Source: Streptomyces parvulus (GTDB lineage: Bacteria; Actinomycetota; Actinomycetes; Streptomycetales; Streptomycetaceae). Taken from it: a stretch of 64,000 nucleotides of DNA. Of the stretch, positions 15,712-24,145 are shown one piece after another. Position 1 is the first letter of the stretch. Each line of letters begins with the position of its first letter. The notes below the pieces were generated by a model. It was not told the origin of the DNA. It made no database searches and was given only the letters and a program-made list of their open reading frames with translations. The DNA lies in NCBI RefSeq assembly GCF_014648855.1, contig NZ_BMRX01000021.1, positions 52,855-116,854 of the forward strand, in the 5' to 3' direction. The translations under genes were made by a program, and so were the position numbers.

Positions 15712-16314
15712 ATGGCCATCACCGACGACCTGCGCAAGACCCTCAGCGACCCCACCCCGCTCTACTTCGCCGCGGGCACCGCCGACCTCGCCTTCCAGCA
15801 GGCCAAGAAGGTGCCGGTGCTGGTGGAGCAGCTGCGCACCGAGGCCCCGGCGCGCATCGACGCCGTGCGCAACACCGACCCGAAGACCGTCCAGGAGCGG
15901 GCGACGGCCCGGGTCAAGGAGACCCAGGGGACCCTCCAGGCCAAGGCCAACGAGCTGTTCGGCAACCTCGACGCCGACTTCAAGAAGCTCGGCGAGAGCG
16001 CCCAGGACCTGGCGCTGCGCTCGGTCGGCGTGGCCGCCGAGTACGCCGTCAAGGCCCGGGAGACCTACGAGAAGGTCGCCGAGCGCGGCGAGCACGCCGT
16101 GCGCACCTGGCGCGGCCAGGCCGCCGACGGCATCGAGGACATCGCCGAAGAGGTGGAGGAGCTGGCCGTCGCCGTCGAGCCGGCCAAGCCCAAGCCCGCC
16201 GAGCCCGTCCGGGTCACGGACGACAAGGCCGCCGCGAAGAAGACCCCGGCGCCGCGCAAGGCACCGGCGAAGAAGGCCCCCGCCGCGAAGAAGTCCACCC
16301 CGCCGGCCAAGTAG
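15712..16314 (+). CDS. HbhA-like protein with Lys/Ala/Pro-rich tail
   Basis: 200 residues, ATG preceded by CGGAGGA. The N-terminal ~150 residues form long amphipathic helices (coiled-coil potential). The last ~35 are Lys-Ala-Pro repeats of the type Lys-Lys-Ala-Pro-Ala-Ala-Lys-Lys, resembling the heparin-binding tail of mycobacterial heparin-binding hemagglutinin. No signal peptide. In mycobacteria HbhA is surface- and membrane-associated and binds glycosaminoglycans; in a soil Streptomyces the basic tail may instead bind anionic polymers, membrane or nucleic acid. It is 25 nt downstream of the XRE gene, probably the same transcript. Confidence 0.8.
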   Translation: MAITDDLRKTLSDPTPLYFAAGTADLAFQQAKKVPVLVEQLRTEAPARIDAVRNTDPKTVQERATARVKETQGTLQAKANELFGNLDADFKKLGESAQDLALRSVGVAAEYAVKARETYEKVAERGEHAVRTWRGQAADGIEDIAEEVEELAVAVEPAKPKPAEPVRVTDDKAAAKKTPAPRKAPAKKAPAAKKSTPPAK

Positions 16315-16411
16315 GCGAGGAAGCGGTCACACCGGAGCGGGCCGGGCACCCTTGGGGCGTCCGGCCCGTTCTACGGGTACGGTGACCGCCTGCGGGTACG
16401 GTGACCGCGTA

Positions 16412-16447
16412 ATGACGACCCGATTCTGGTGGTGGACGTTGTGCTGA
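16412..16447 (+). CDS. Possible 11-residue Trp-rich leader peptide
   Basis: ATG 16412 opens MTTRFWWWTLC and stops at 16445-16447; the stop overlaps the ATG of the next gene by one base (TGATG). Three successive Trp codons recall the Trp run in the known Streptomyces trp attenuator leader. Two copies of a ~19-bp repeat (16374-16411) with TACGGT precede it, offering a -10. It is unproven; the longer alternative start of the next gene (GTG 16429) would conflict with it. Confidence 0.35.
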   Translation: MTTRFWWWTLC

Positions 16448-16782
16448 TGCAGGGATTCTCGGACTTCATGTCGCTGCTGAGCATCGCCCTGATCCTTTTC
16501 AGCGGCTTCGCTTTGATCGATGCCGCCACGCGCCGCGAGGACGCCTACCGCGCGGCCGACAAGAAGACCAAGCCCTTCTGGCTGATCATCCTCGGGCTCG
16601 CCTTCGTGGTGAACCTGATCTTCAACATCCTGTCGTTCCTGCCGATCATCGGCCTCATCGCGACCATCGTGTACATGGTCGACGTGCGGCCCGCGCTGCG
16701 CGGACTGCCGGGCGGCGGCCGCAGCACCCGCCGCGGCTCCAGCAGCGACGGCCCCTACGGCCCGTACAACGGCGGCCGCTGA
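16447..16782 (+). CDS. DUF2516 small membrane protein
   Basis: 111 residues from ATG 16447 (GTG 16429 would add six). Transmembrane segments at ~5-25 and ~40-80 flank the conserved Arg-Glu-Asp-Ala-Tyr-Arg-Ala-Ala-Asp-Lys-x-x-Lys-x-Phe-Trp-Leu-Ile-Ile-Leu-Gly block and end with Val-Asp-Val-Arg-Pro, all DUF2516 hallmarks (Rv0476 family). The C-terminal ~35 residues are Gly/Ser/Arg-rich and disordered, probably cytoplasmic. Third gene of the XRE-HbhA-DUF2516 cluster. Function unknown. Confidence 0.85.
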   Translation: MQGFSDFMSLLSIALILFSGFALIDAATRREDAYRAADKKTKPFWLIILGLAFVVNLIFNILSFLPIIGLIATIVYMVDVRPALRGLPGGGRSTRRGSSSDGPYGPYNGGR

Positions 16783-16806
16783 CGGGGACCCCCGCGCGGC
16801 CCGCGG

Positions 16807-18228
16807 TCACCGGGACCGGGCGGCCTCCGCCGTCCGGTCCAGCAGGACCACCGCCACGTCGTCGGCCAGCTCGCCGCCGTTCAGCTCGCGGACCTCGTTG
16901 ACCGTCGCCCGCAGCAACTGCTCGCCCTGGAGGCCCGCGGCGAGCTGGCGGCGGACCATCTCCACCATGCCGTCCTGGCCCAGCCGCTCCCGGCCCCCGC
17001 CGACGTGGCCCTCGATCAGGCCGTCGGTGTAGAGCATCAGGCTCCACTCGGCACCCAGGTCCACCTGCATCCGGGGCCAGCGGGCACCCGGCAGCAGGCC
17101 CAGCGCCGGGCCGTTGTTGTCGTACGGCAGCAGCCGCGCCGGCCTGCCCGGAGCGGCGACCAGCGGGGACGGGTGCCCGGCGAGGCACAGCCCGGCCCGG
17201 CGGCCGTCCGGGGAGATGTCCACCGCGCACAGCGTCGCGAAGATCTCGTCGTCGGCCCGCTCGTGCTCCAGAACCTGCTGGAGGGTGCCCAGCAGCTCGT
17301 CGCCGCAGAGCCCCGCCAGCGTCAGCGCCCGCCACGCGATGCGCAGCTCCACGCCGAGCGCCGCCTCGTCCGGGCCGTGCCCGCAGACATCGCCGATCAT
17401 GGCGTGCACGGTGCCGTCCGGGGTGCGCACGACGTCGTAGAAGTCACCGCCGAGCAGCGCCCGGGAACGGCCGGGGCGGTAGCGGGCGGCGAAGCGCAGC
17501 GAGGAGCCCGCGAGCAGCGGGGTCGGCAGCAGGCCGCGCTCGAGACGCCGGTTCTCCTGCGCCCGCAGCCGGCCCTCGGCCAGGCGCCGCTCGGCCGAGT
17601 CGGACCGCTTGCGCTCCACGGCGTACCGGATGGCGCGGCTCAGCAGGCGGCCGTCCAGCTCGTCGCGGAACAGGTAGTCCTGCGCGCCGACCGCCACGGC
17701 CTCCGCGCCGCGCTCGGCGTCGCTGGACGAGGTGAGCGCGAGCACGGCGTGCCGGGGCGCCAGCTCCAGCACGTGCCGGAGCACCGCCAGCTCGTCGTGG
17801 CCGTCGCCGTCCCCGTCGCCGTCGGTGTCCGTGGTCGGGCGGGCCGGGGCGGGGGCCGAGAGGGCGAGGTCCAGCAGGATGCAGTGGACGTCGTCGGTCA
17901 GCAGCCGCTCGGCCTCGGTGAGGTTGCGGGCGGTGCGGACGCGGATCGGCTTGCCGGTCTGGTCGATCAGGTCGGGCACCAGCGGCGAGCCCGCCGGATC
18001 GTCCTCGATCAGCAGCAGCGTCAGGTTCGTGGGGATGGTGCTCCCACGTCGGCCCGCGGGCCTGTCGTGTGCGTCCGTGGTGTTCTCTCGCCGGGTGGTG
18101 GGGTTGTCGGCCGGGTGGGTCCCGGGCGCGGCCTGTTCCTTGGAAGGGCCGCTGTCCGGAGACGCGGCGGGCGCCTGACCGCACTCCACGGCCGGGATCG
18201 CCCTCTGCCGCGGTACGGGTACGGGCAT
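16807..18228 (-). CDS. Response-regulator / PP2C (SpoIIE-type) serine phosphatase
   Basis: 473 residues from ATG 18228 (AAGGAAA upstream). A disordered N-terminus (~1-75) precedes a receiver-like domain (~80-215) with Leu-Leu-Ile-Glu-Asp-Asp, phosphoacceptor Asp in Cys-Ile-Leu-Leu-Asp-Leu and Thr-Ser-Ser. The usual switch Lys-Pro is replaced by Phe-Arg-Asp. An Asp-Gly repeat is inserted after the phosphoacceptor strand. A coiled linker and a RsbU/SpoIIE phosphatase domain (~245-473) follow, with Gly-Gly-Asp-Phe-Tyr-Asp, Gly-Asp-Val-x-Gly-His-Gly and Leu-Tyr-Thr-Asp-Gly-Leu metal-site motifs. Such enzymes dephosphorylate anti-anti-sigma factors in stress-sigma pathways. The partner is not in the window. 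Confidence 0.87.
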   Translation of the reverse strand: MPVPVPRQRAIPAVECGQAPAASPDSGPSKEQAAPGTHPADNPTTRRENTTDAHDRPAGRRGSTIPTNLTLLLIEDDPAGSPLVPDLIDQTGKPIRVRTARNLTEAERLLTDDVHCILLDLALSAPAPARPTTDTDGDGDGDGHDELAVLRHVLELAPRHAVLALTSSSDAERGAEAVAVGAQDYLFRDELDGRLLSRAIRYAVERKRSDSAERRLAEGRLRAQENRRLERGLLPTPLLAGSSLRFAARYRPGRSRALLGGDFYDVVRTPDGTVHAMIGDVCGHGPDEAALGVELRIAWRALTLAGLCGDELLGTLQQVLEHERADDEIFATLCAVDISPDGRRAGLCLAGHPSPLVAAPGRPARLLPYDNNGPALGLLPGARWPRMQVDLGAEWSLMLYTDGLIEGHVGGGRERLGQDGMVEMVRRQLAAGLQGEQLLRATVNEVRELNGGELADDVAVVLLDRTAEAARSR

Positions 18229-18497
18229 CGTCTTGGTTTCCTTCCCTCCCCCCGAGGGCATGGCGGGGCGAGGGACCTCGACCCACCGACGGGGACCATA
18301 ACGGGTGACGGCGCCGCTGCGGAATGGGCCGGCGCACGCCGGTCCGCCATCGGCCACTGTCATATGCCGCGTTATCGGCCGCAGTTGGACACCTCGCCCC
18401 CCGACCGGGGATGACGAACGTCACGCGGACGGCGCGCGGGGCGTGGAGTGGGTCACGTGGCCCGCTTCACGCCCCGGCGCTCGGCAGGTGGCCCGCG

Positions 18498-19619
18498 TCA
18501 CCGTCCGGGGTCCGCCGAGTCCGGCCGGACCACGCCGAGGATCGGCATCGTGCCCGCTCCGGCGATGGTGATCAACCGCCCGGGGCGCGGGGCGTGCACG
18601 ACGGAGCCGTCGCCGACGTACATGCCGACGTGGCTCGCGTCGTCGAAGTAGATGATCAGGTCGCCGGGACGCATGTCCGCGACGTCGACCCGCTTCAGCT
18701 GCCGCCACTGCTCCTGCGAGGTGCGGGGGATCGTCTGCCCGGCCGCGATCCACGCCTGGGAGGTCAGGCCGGAGCAGTCGTAGGACTTCGGGCCCTCGGC
18801 GCCCCACTGGTACGGCTTGCCGATCTGGGCGGTGGCGTACTCGACGGCCTTCCTGCCCCGCTCGGTGGCCGCGCGGTCGAGGTCCTGGAGGATGCCGGAG
18901 TCCAGCCAGGCGGTCTGGGCCTTGGCCTGGGCCTCGCGCTCCAGCCGGGCGAGGCGCTCCTTCTCCTCCTTCGCCAGCTCGGACTCCAGCTTCTCGGCCG
19001 CCGCGATCTGCTTCTCGATCTTCTTCTGGGCGGTGGCCTTGGCCTTGCGGTTCGCCTCCAGCTTGGTGAAGCGGGCCTTGGCGTCCGCCGAGTACTTCTC
19101 CAGGTCGTCCTGGGCCCGGGTCAGCTCGCCGATCAGGCCCTTGGTCGCGCGCTGGCCCTGGAGCACCCGGCCGCTGCCGTCGAGGAACTCGCCGGGGTCC
19201 TCGCTGAGCATCAGCTTGGCCTCGTCGGGCAGGCCGCCGGTGCGGTACTGGGCGCGGGCCGCGGCACCCGCGCGGTCCTTGAGCCGGTCCAGCTTCTCCC
19301 GGCCCTCGACGATCTTCTTGGCCAGCTCGACGATCTGGGCGTTCTGCTTCTCCGCCTTCTCCTCGGCGGCGTTGTACTCGTCGGTGGCCGAGGCGGCGGC
19401 GCGGTAGAGCGAGTCGAGCTTCTTGCGCACCGCCTCCAGGTCCTTTCCGCGCCCGGGGTCCGGGGCGGGTGAGGCGGAGGCGGAGGCGGAGGCGCCGGGC
19501 GGGCCGGGCGACGGCGAGGGGCCGGGGTCCGCCAACGCGGTGCCCGGTGCCGCGAGCACGGTGACCGCGCAGACCACGGTCACGGCAGCGGTCATCAAGC
19601 CATGCTTCCCCGTACGCAT
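18498..19619 (-). CDS. Secreted NlpC/P60 peptidoglycan endopeptidase with coiled-coil domain
   Basis: 373 residues. Sec signal peptide: Met-Arg-Thr-Gly-Lys-His then a hydrophobic stretch ending Ala-Leu-Ala-Asp near residue 31. A Ser/Ala/Pro linker precedes a long coiled coil (~60-235), as in RipA-type enzymes, and a C-terminal NlpC/P60 domain (~250-365). Catalytic Cys is in Tyr-Asp-Cys-Ser-Gly-Leu, His in Ser-His-Val-Gly-Met-Tyr, third residue His in Val-His-Ala-Pro. Predicted to cut gamma-D-Glu-diaminopimelate bonds of the peptide stem, with the coiled coil possibly autoinhibitory or recruiting. The 5' region shows no ydaO-type c-di-AMP riboswitch that I can recognise. Confidence 0.88.
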   Translation of the reverse strand: MRTGKHGLMTAAVTVVCAVTVLAAPGTALADPGPSPSPGPPGASASASASPAPDPGRGKDLEAVRKKLDSLYRAAASATDEYNAAEEKAEKQNAQIVELAKKIVEGREKLDRLKDRAGAAARAQYRTGGLPDEAKLMLSEDPGEFLDGSGRVLQGQRATKGLIGELTRAQDDLEKYSADAKARFTKLEANRKAKATAQKKIEKQIAAAEKLESELAKEEKERLARLEREAQAKAQTAWLDSGILQDLDRAATERGRKAVEYATAQIGKPYQWGAEGPKSYDCSGLTSQAWIAAGQTIPRTSQEQWRQLKRVDVADMRPGDLIIYFDDASHVGMYVGDGSVVHAPRPGRLITIAGAGTMPILGVVRPDSADPGR

Positions 19620-19750
19620 ACCTCGCCCCCCAAGTGGTTAACCGTCAGTAACTTAGCGTTCGGGGGATCGTGCCATGCCGGCGCGGAAAGCGACAGAGGC
19701 CCCGGCAGTGTGACGAACACGGCACGGAGATCGTTCCCCGCCGGGGAAGA

Positions 19751-20563
19751 TCAGGCGCGCGGCGCCAACGCCTGCCAGCGCACCGTCACTTCGCCCTGCC
19801 GCCAGCGCGCCGGACCGTCCGTCACCGGCCAGTCGGCCGTCAGGTCGCGCACCGCCCGCATCCAGCGCTGTCGGGCGCCGTAGGAGGCGTAGGGCGCGGC
19901 GGCGGCCCAGGCGCGGTCGAAGTCGCGCAGGAAGGCGTGGACCGGCTCGCCGGGCACGTTGCGGTGGATGAGCGCCTTGGGCAGCCGCTCGGCCAGGTCG
20001 GAGGGGCGGTCCAGGGAGCCGAGCCGGGTCGCGAGGGTGACCGTGCGCGGACCCTCGGGACCCAGCGCCACCCACACGTGCCGGCGTCCGATCTCGTCGC
20101 AGGTGCCCTCCACCAGCAGCCCTCCGCGCGAGCCCTCCGACGCCGGCGCGAGCCGCGCGCACAGGCGCCGCCAGACGTCGGCGACCTCCTCCTCGTCGTA
20201 CTGGCGCAGCACGTTCGCCGCGCGGATCAGCGACGGCGCCGGGGAGACGGGCACCTCGAAGCCGCCGTGCCGGAAGACGAGCCCCGCGCGTGCGTACGGT
20301 TCGGCCGCCGCCACCCGCGCCGGGTCGATCTCGACGCCCACCACGCGCGCGTGCGGGGCGACGGTGCGCAGGCGGTGCAGCAGCTCGACGGCCGTCCAGG
20401 GGGCCGCGCCGTAACCGAGGTCGACCGCGACGGGGTCGGCGGCGCGCCGCAGTTCGGCGCCGTGCGTGGCCACGATCCAGCGGTCCATGCGGCGCAGCCG
20501 GTTCGGGTTGGTGGTCCCGCGCGTGACCGTGCCCAGGGGGCGGGGGGCGCGGGGTGGTGGCAT
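19751..20563 (-). CDS. SAM-dependent class I methyltransferase-like protein
   Basis: 270 residues from ATG 20563; the frame is open 36 codons further but that part covers the TetR promoter and operator region. The Rossmann glycine loop is Val-Asp-Leu-Gly-Tyr-Gly-Ala-Ala-Pro-Trp (residue ~48), motif II is Val-Val-Gly-Val-Glu-Ile-Asp, consistent with SAM binding. The substrate is unknown. The family is conserved next to mshA in Streptomyces, but no link to mycothiol is evident. It is divergent from the TetR gene, with about 50 nt of promoter between them. Confidence 0.75.
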   Translation of the reverse strand: MPPPRAPRPLGTVTRGTTNPNRLRRMDRWIVATHGAELRRAADPVAVDLGYGAAPWTAVELLHRLRTVAPHARVVGVEIDPARVAAAEPYARAGLVFRHGGFEVPVSPAPSLIRAANVLRQYDEEEVADVWRRLCARLAPASEGSRGGLLVEGTCDEIGRRHVWVALGPEGPRTVTLATRLGSLDRPSDLAERLPKALIHRNVPGEPVHAFLRDFDRAWAAAAPYASYGARQRWMRAVRDLTADWPVTDGPARWRQGEVTVRWQALAPRA

Positions 20564-20608
20564 GCGTACGAGGGTATGCGGCGGGGCGGCGGGCGTGGAC
20601 CTCCGCAT

Positions 20609-20637
20609 TTGACGGCTAACGACGTTAGCCCTAGGTT
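20609..20637 (+). promoter_or_regulatory. TetR gene promoter with embedded palindromic operator
   Basis: -35 TTGACG (20609-20614), 17-nt spacer, -10 TAGGTT (20632-20637). The spacer is almost filled by GGCTAACGACGTTAGCC (20614-20630), a perfect 8-bp inverted repeat around one base, ideally placed for autorepression by the TetR protein encoded downstream. Confidence 0.75.
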
Positions 20638-20685
20638 GGGGTGGAGTCACCGGCTGTGGAACGCGCACCAAGGAGGGCCGCCAGC

Positions 20686-21207
20686 GTGGCCGACCGTCTG
20701 TCCCCCCGGGCCCGGGAGATCGTCGCCGCCGCCCGCACCCTCCTGGAGGAGTCCGGGCCCGCCGCGCTCACCCTGCGGGCGCTCGCCGACCGCCTCGGCA
20801 TCAAGGCCCCCTCCCTGTACAAGCACTTCCCGGACAAGGAGGCGGTGGAGACCGAGCTGGTCGTGCAGGCGCTCACCGGCGCGGCGGAGGCCATGGAGGC
20901 CGCCGAGGCGCGGGAGCCCGGCTCGCTGACCGGGCTGGCGCGGGCGTACCGCGCCTACGCGCTGGCCCATCCCCACCTGTACTGCCTGATGACCGAGCGG
21001 CCGCTGCCCCGCGCGTCCCTGCCGGCCGGCCTGGAGGACCGGGCCGCCGCGCCGCTGATGCGGGTCTGCGGCGGGGAGCAGGACCTGGCCCGCTCCTTCT
21101 GGGCGTTCGCGCACGGCATGGTGGTCCTGGAGATCCACGGCCGGTTCCCGGCGGACGCGGACCTGGACGCGGCCTGGACGCGGGGGGTCGGGGCGCTGGG
21201 CGCGTAG
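20686..21207 (+). CDS. TetR-family transcriptional regulator
   Basis: 173 residues. GTG 20686 is chosen because AAGGAGGG lies 8 nt upstream; the longer frame from 20641 would begin only 3 nt after the -10 element. HTH at ~residues 5-50: Ala-Leu-Thr-Leu-Arg-Ala-Leu-Ala-Asp-Arg-Leu-Gly-Ile-Lys-Ala-Pro-Ser-Leu-Tyr. The C-terminal domain resembles TetR_C_33-like WHG proteins (Trp-Ala-Phe-Ala-His-Gly-Met). Probably represses itself, and perhaps the divergent methyltransferase gene, through the palindrome at 20614-20630. Confidence 0.87.
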   Translation: MADRLSPRAREIVAAARTLLEESGPAALTLRALADRLGIKAPSLYKHFPDKEAVETELVVQALTGAAEAMEAAEAREPGSLTGLARAYRAYALAHPHLYCLMTERPLPRASLPAGLEDRAAAPLMRVCGGEQDLARSFWAFAHGMVVLEIHGRFPADADLDAAWTRGVGALGA

Positions 21208-21364
21208 GCGGAGGGGCGGTCCACGGGTCCCGGCGAGGCCCGCGGGATCGGCACGCGCCCGGTGCTCGAACGGTTGAGCGACCAGCGGTAATGATTCGGC
21301 AAAGGTCGGGAAACCGGAAATGGAGCGGACCGATCCGGTGTTTCCGCCTCCTGGAGGGTGACGT

Positions 21365-22780
21365 GTGCCCTTCGATCGGCATGCCCGCAGCGAGGAGGAG
21401 TGGCTCGTGAGCCAGTACGTCAGCAGGCTCGGGCGCCGCTCACCGGCGGCTTCCCCGCGGCTCCGGCTGCTGCGCAGGCCCCGCCGGGTCGCCATGCTCT
21501 CCGTGCACACCTCACCGCTCCACCAGCCCGGCACCGGCGACGCCGGCGGCATGAACGTGTACATCGTGGAACTGGCGCAGCGCCTCGCCGCGATCAACAT
21601 CGAGGTCGAGATCTTCACGCGGGCCACGGCCGGCGGACTCCCGCCGTCCGTCCAGCTCGCCCCCGGCGTCCTGGTCCGCCACGTCGACGCCGGCCCCTAC
21701 GAGGGACTGGCCAAGGAGGAGCTGCCCGCGCAGCTGTGCGCCTTCACCCACGGCGTCATGCAGGCGTGGGCCGGCCACCGCCCCGGCCACTACGACCTCG
21801 TCCACTCGCACTACTGGCTCTCCGGGCACGTCGGCTGGCTCGCCGCCCAGCGCTGGGGCGCCCCCCTCGTGCACGCCATGCACACCATGGCCAAGGTCAA
21901 GAACGCCAACCTGGCCGAGGGCGACACCCCCGAGCCGGCCGCCCGCGTCATCGGCGAGACCCAGATCGTCTCCGCCTCCGACCGCCTCATCGCCAACACC
22001 GCCGAGGAGGCCGACGAACTCGTCCGCCACTACGCCGCCGACCCCGCCAAGGTCGCCGTCGTCCACCCCGGCGTGAACCTGGACCGCTTCCGACCCTTCC
22101 CCAAGGGCGCCGTCCCCGGCCCGGACCGCAGCGGCAACGCCCGCGCCGCCGCCCGCGCCCGCCTCGGCCTGCCCCAGGACGCGCTGATCCCGCTCTTCGC
22201 GGGCCGCATACAGCCCCTCAAGGCCCCCGACGTGCTGCTGCGCGCCGTCGCCGTACTCCTCGACGAACGCCCCGAGCTGCGCTCCCGCGTCGTCGTCCCG
22301 GTCGTCGGCGGCCCCAGCGGCAGCGGCCTCGCCAAGCCGGAGGGCCTGCAGAAGCTCGCCGCGCGCCTCGGCATCGCCGACGTCGTGCGCTTCCGGCCGC
22401 CCGTCGGCCAGGAGCAGCTCGCCGACTGGTTCCGTGCCGCGTCCGTGCTCGTCATGCCCTCGTACAGCGAGTCCTTCGGCCTGGTCGCCATCGAGGCCCA
22501 GGCGGCCGGCACGCCGGTGCTCGCGGCGGCGGTCGGCGGCCTGCCGGTCGCCGTGCGGGACGGGGTCACCGGGCGCCTCGTCCGGGGCCACGACCCCGCC
22601 GCGTACGCGCGCGTACTGGCCGACTTCGCCGACAACCCGGAACTGACGCCGAAGATGGGCGACGCCGCGGCCCGCCACGCCCAGTCCTTCGGCTGGGAGA
22701 GCGCCGCCGCCGCCACGGCCGACGTCTACACGGCCGCGATCCAGTCCCACCGCCGTCGCGTACGCTCGCACCATGGCTGA
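21365..22780 (+). CDS. mshA: D-inositol-3-phosphate glycosyltransferase MshA (mycothiol biosynthesis)
   Basis: 471 residues from GTG 21365 (GGAGGG 8 nt upstream). GT4 retaining glycosyltransferase that joins GlcNAc from UDP-GlcNAc to 1L-myo-inositol-1-phosphate, the first step of mycothiol synthesis. Family features: Ser-Pro-Leu-His-Gln-Pro-Gly-Thr-Gly-Asp-Ala-Gly-Gly-Met-Asn-Val (inositol-phosphate and nucleotide loop), His-Thr-Met-Ala-Lys-Val-Lys-Asn, and the E(x7)E motif in Ser-Glu-Ser-Phe-Gly-Leu-Val-Ala-Ile-Glu. The N-terminal ~40 residues are a basic variable extension. Downstream, the YbjN-type gene overlaps its end by 8 nt. Other mycothiol genes are not in the window. Confidence 0.93.
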   Translation: MPFDRHARSEEEWLVSQYVSRLGRRSPAASPRLRLLRRPRRVAMLSVHTSPLHQPGTGDAGGMNVYIVELAQRLAAINIEVEIFTRATAGGLPPSVQLAPGVLVRHVDAGPYEGLAKEELPAQLCAFTHGVMQAWAGHRPGHYDLVHSHYWLSGHVGWLAAQRWGAPLVHAMHTMAKVKNANLAEGDTPEPAARVIGETQIVSASDRLIANTAEEADELVRHYAADPAKVAVVHPGVNLDRFRPFPKGAVPGPDRSGNARAAARARLGLPQDALIPLFAGRIQPLKAPDVLLRAVAVLLDERPELRSRVVVPVVGGPSGSGLAKPEGLQKLAARLGIADVVRFRPPVGQEQLADWFRAASVLVMPSYSESFGLVAIEAQAAGTPVLAAAVGGLPVAVRDGVTGRLVRGHDPAAYARVLADFADNPELTPKMGDAAARHAQSFGWESAAAATADVYTAAIQSHRRRVRSHHG

Positions 22781-23276
22781 CGCGCGCGGGACGACGGCAG
22801 AGGTGATCGAGGCGGCGCTGGGGGACGCCGAGGTCGAGTGGGACAGCCCCGAACCGGGCAACTACGTCGTCAAACTCCCCGGCATCCGCAAGCTGTCGAC
22901 GACCGTGTCGCTCCTCGTGGGCCGCCACTCCCTCTCCCTCAACGCCTTCGTCGTCCGCCACCCCGACGAGAACGAACCGGCCGTCCACCGCTGGCTGCTG
23001 GAGCGCAACCTCAAGCTCTACGGCGTCGGTTACGCCGTCGACCGCCTCGGCGACATCTACGTCACCGCGAAGCTCCCGCTGGCCGCCGTCACCGCCGACG
23101 AGATCGACCGGCTCCTCGGCCAGGTCCTGGAGGCCGCGGACGGCGCCTTCAACACCCTGCTGGAGCTGGGTTTCGCGTCCGCCATCCGCAAGGAGCACGA
23201 GTGGCGCACCGCGCGCGGGGAGTCCACGCGGAACCTGGAGGCGTTCCAGCACCTGATCGAGCGCGGCGGCAAGTGA
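22773..23276 (+). CDS. YbjN-domain protein
   Basis: 167 residues. The YbjN / type III secretion chaperone-like fold is suggested by Asn-Tyr-Val-Val-Lys-Leu-Pro-Gly, Asn-Ala-Phe-Val-Val-Arg-His-Pro-Asp-Glu-Asn and Leu-Glu-Arg-Asn-Leu-Lys-Leu-Tyr-Gly-Val-Gly-Tyr. Start ATG 22773 lies inside the end of mshA, and TACGCT (22761-22766) ends 6 nt before it, so the gene may be both coupled to mshA and transcribed leaderlessly. Conserved beside mshA in Streptomyces; function unknown. Confidence 0.82.
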   Translation: MADARGTTAEVIEAALGDAEVEWDSPEPGNYVVKLPGIRKLSTTVSLLVGRHSLSLNAFVVRHPDENEPAVHRWLLERNLKLYGVGYAVDRLGDIYVTAKLPLAAVTADEIDRLLGQVLEAADGAFNTLLELGFASAIRKEHEWRTARGESTRNLEAFQHLIERGGK

Positions 23277-23283
23277 CGCCCGC

Positions 23284-24096
23284 TCAGCGTCCTCCGCTGC
23301 CGCGGTAGCGCCCCGGCGTGACCCCCACCAGACGCTTGAAGTGCCGGGTCAGGTGGGCCTGGTCGTAGAAGCCGGTGGCGCCCGCGACGTCCGCCGGTGA
23401 GGTGCCCGCCAGCAGCAGCCGCCGTGCCCGGTCGACCCGGCGGGACATCAGGTACTGGTGCGGGGCGATGCCGTAGGCGCCGCTGAACGCCCGTACCAGG
23501 TGCGCCGGATGGGCCGGCACCAGCGCGGCCGCCTCCGCGAGGCCGATGCCCTCGACGATCCGTTCGTCCAGCAGCTCCCGCAGCCGCCTGGCGAGGGCGG
23601 GGTCCCGGCGCGCGGCGCCCGCCTCGTGCCGGGGCGCCAGATGGGACCGCAGCCGCTCGCCGACGAACGTCAGCCGGCTCTCCGCCTCCAGCTCGTCGCC
23701 GGGCCGGGCGAGCGCGGTGTGCAGCCGGCCGACCCGGCGCCGCAGCAGCGGATCGCGCAGGTCCGGGGCGTCGACCGCGGGCCCGATCAGCTCGTCGCCC
23801 AGCCGGGAGGCGTCCAGGTACAGGACCCGCTTGCGGAAGCCGTCCGGCGTCGCGGGGGAGCCGTTGTGCGGCACGTGCGGGGGCAGCAGCGACACCGTGT
23901 CGTGCGGGGTGCCGTGCTCGTGCCGGTCCAGGTCGTACCGTACGGCCCCGTCGTCGACGATCAGCAGCGTCCACGCGTCGTGCACGTGCATCGGATAGGC
24001 GTACTCGGTGTAGTGCGCGTGGAAGACCTCGACGACGCCCGGGACGCGTGGTCGCCAGGCGGACACGCTCCGCTGGTCGCTCCGCCGCCCTGCCAT
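23284..24096 (-). CDS. AraC-family transcriptional regulator
   Basis: 270 residues from ATG 24096; TACGTT ends 6 nt upstream on this strand, again leaderless. N-terminal cupin-type AraC ligand domain (~10-140: His-Ala-His-Tyr, His-Val-His-Asp-Ala-Trp, Leu-Leu-Pro-Pro-His-Val-Pro-His). C-terminal double HTH (~165-270: Leu-Ala-Glu-Ala-Ala-Ala-Leu, Leu-Val-Arg-Ala-Phe, Gly-Phe-Tyr-Asp-Gln-Ala-His-Leu-Thr-Arg-His-Phe-Lys-Arg). Divergent from the DUF2000 gene, 49 nt apart, so probably its regulator. Confidence 0.88.
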   Translation of the reverse strand: MAGRRSDQRSVSAWRPRVPGVVEVFHAHYTEYAYPMHVHDAWTLLIVDDGAVRYDLDRHEHGTPHDTVSLLPPHVPHNGSPATPDGFRKRVLYLDASRLGDELIGPAVDAPDLRDPLLRRRVGRLHTALARPGDELEAESRLTFVGERLRSHLAPRHEAGAARRDPALARRLRELLDERIVEGIGLAEAAALVPAHPAHLVRAFSGAYGIAPHQYLMSRRVDRARRLLLAGTSPADVAGATGFYDQAHLTRHFKRLVGVTPGRYRGSGGR

Positions 24097-24145
24097 GCAA
24101 AAAACGTACAAGACCGCGCGGGGTGCGGGTCGGCAGTCTCACGGT

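Noticed and set aside
19620..19750. Possible ydaO-type c-di-AMP riboswitch upstream of the NlpC/P60 gene
   Set aside because: Such switches are known for Streptomyces wall hydrolases, but the leader is short and the conserved riboswitch core is not visible.
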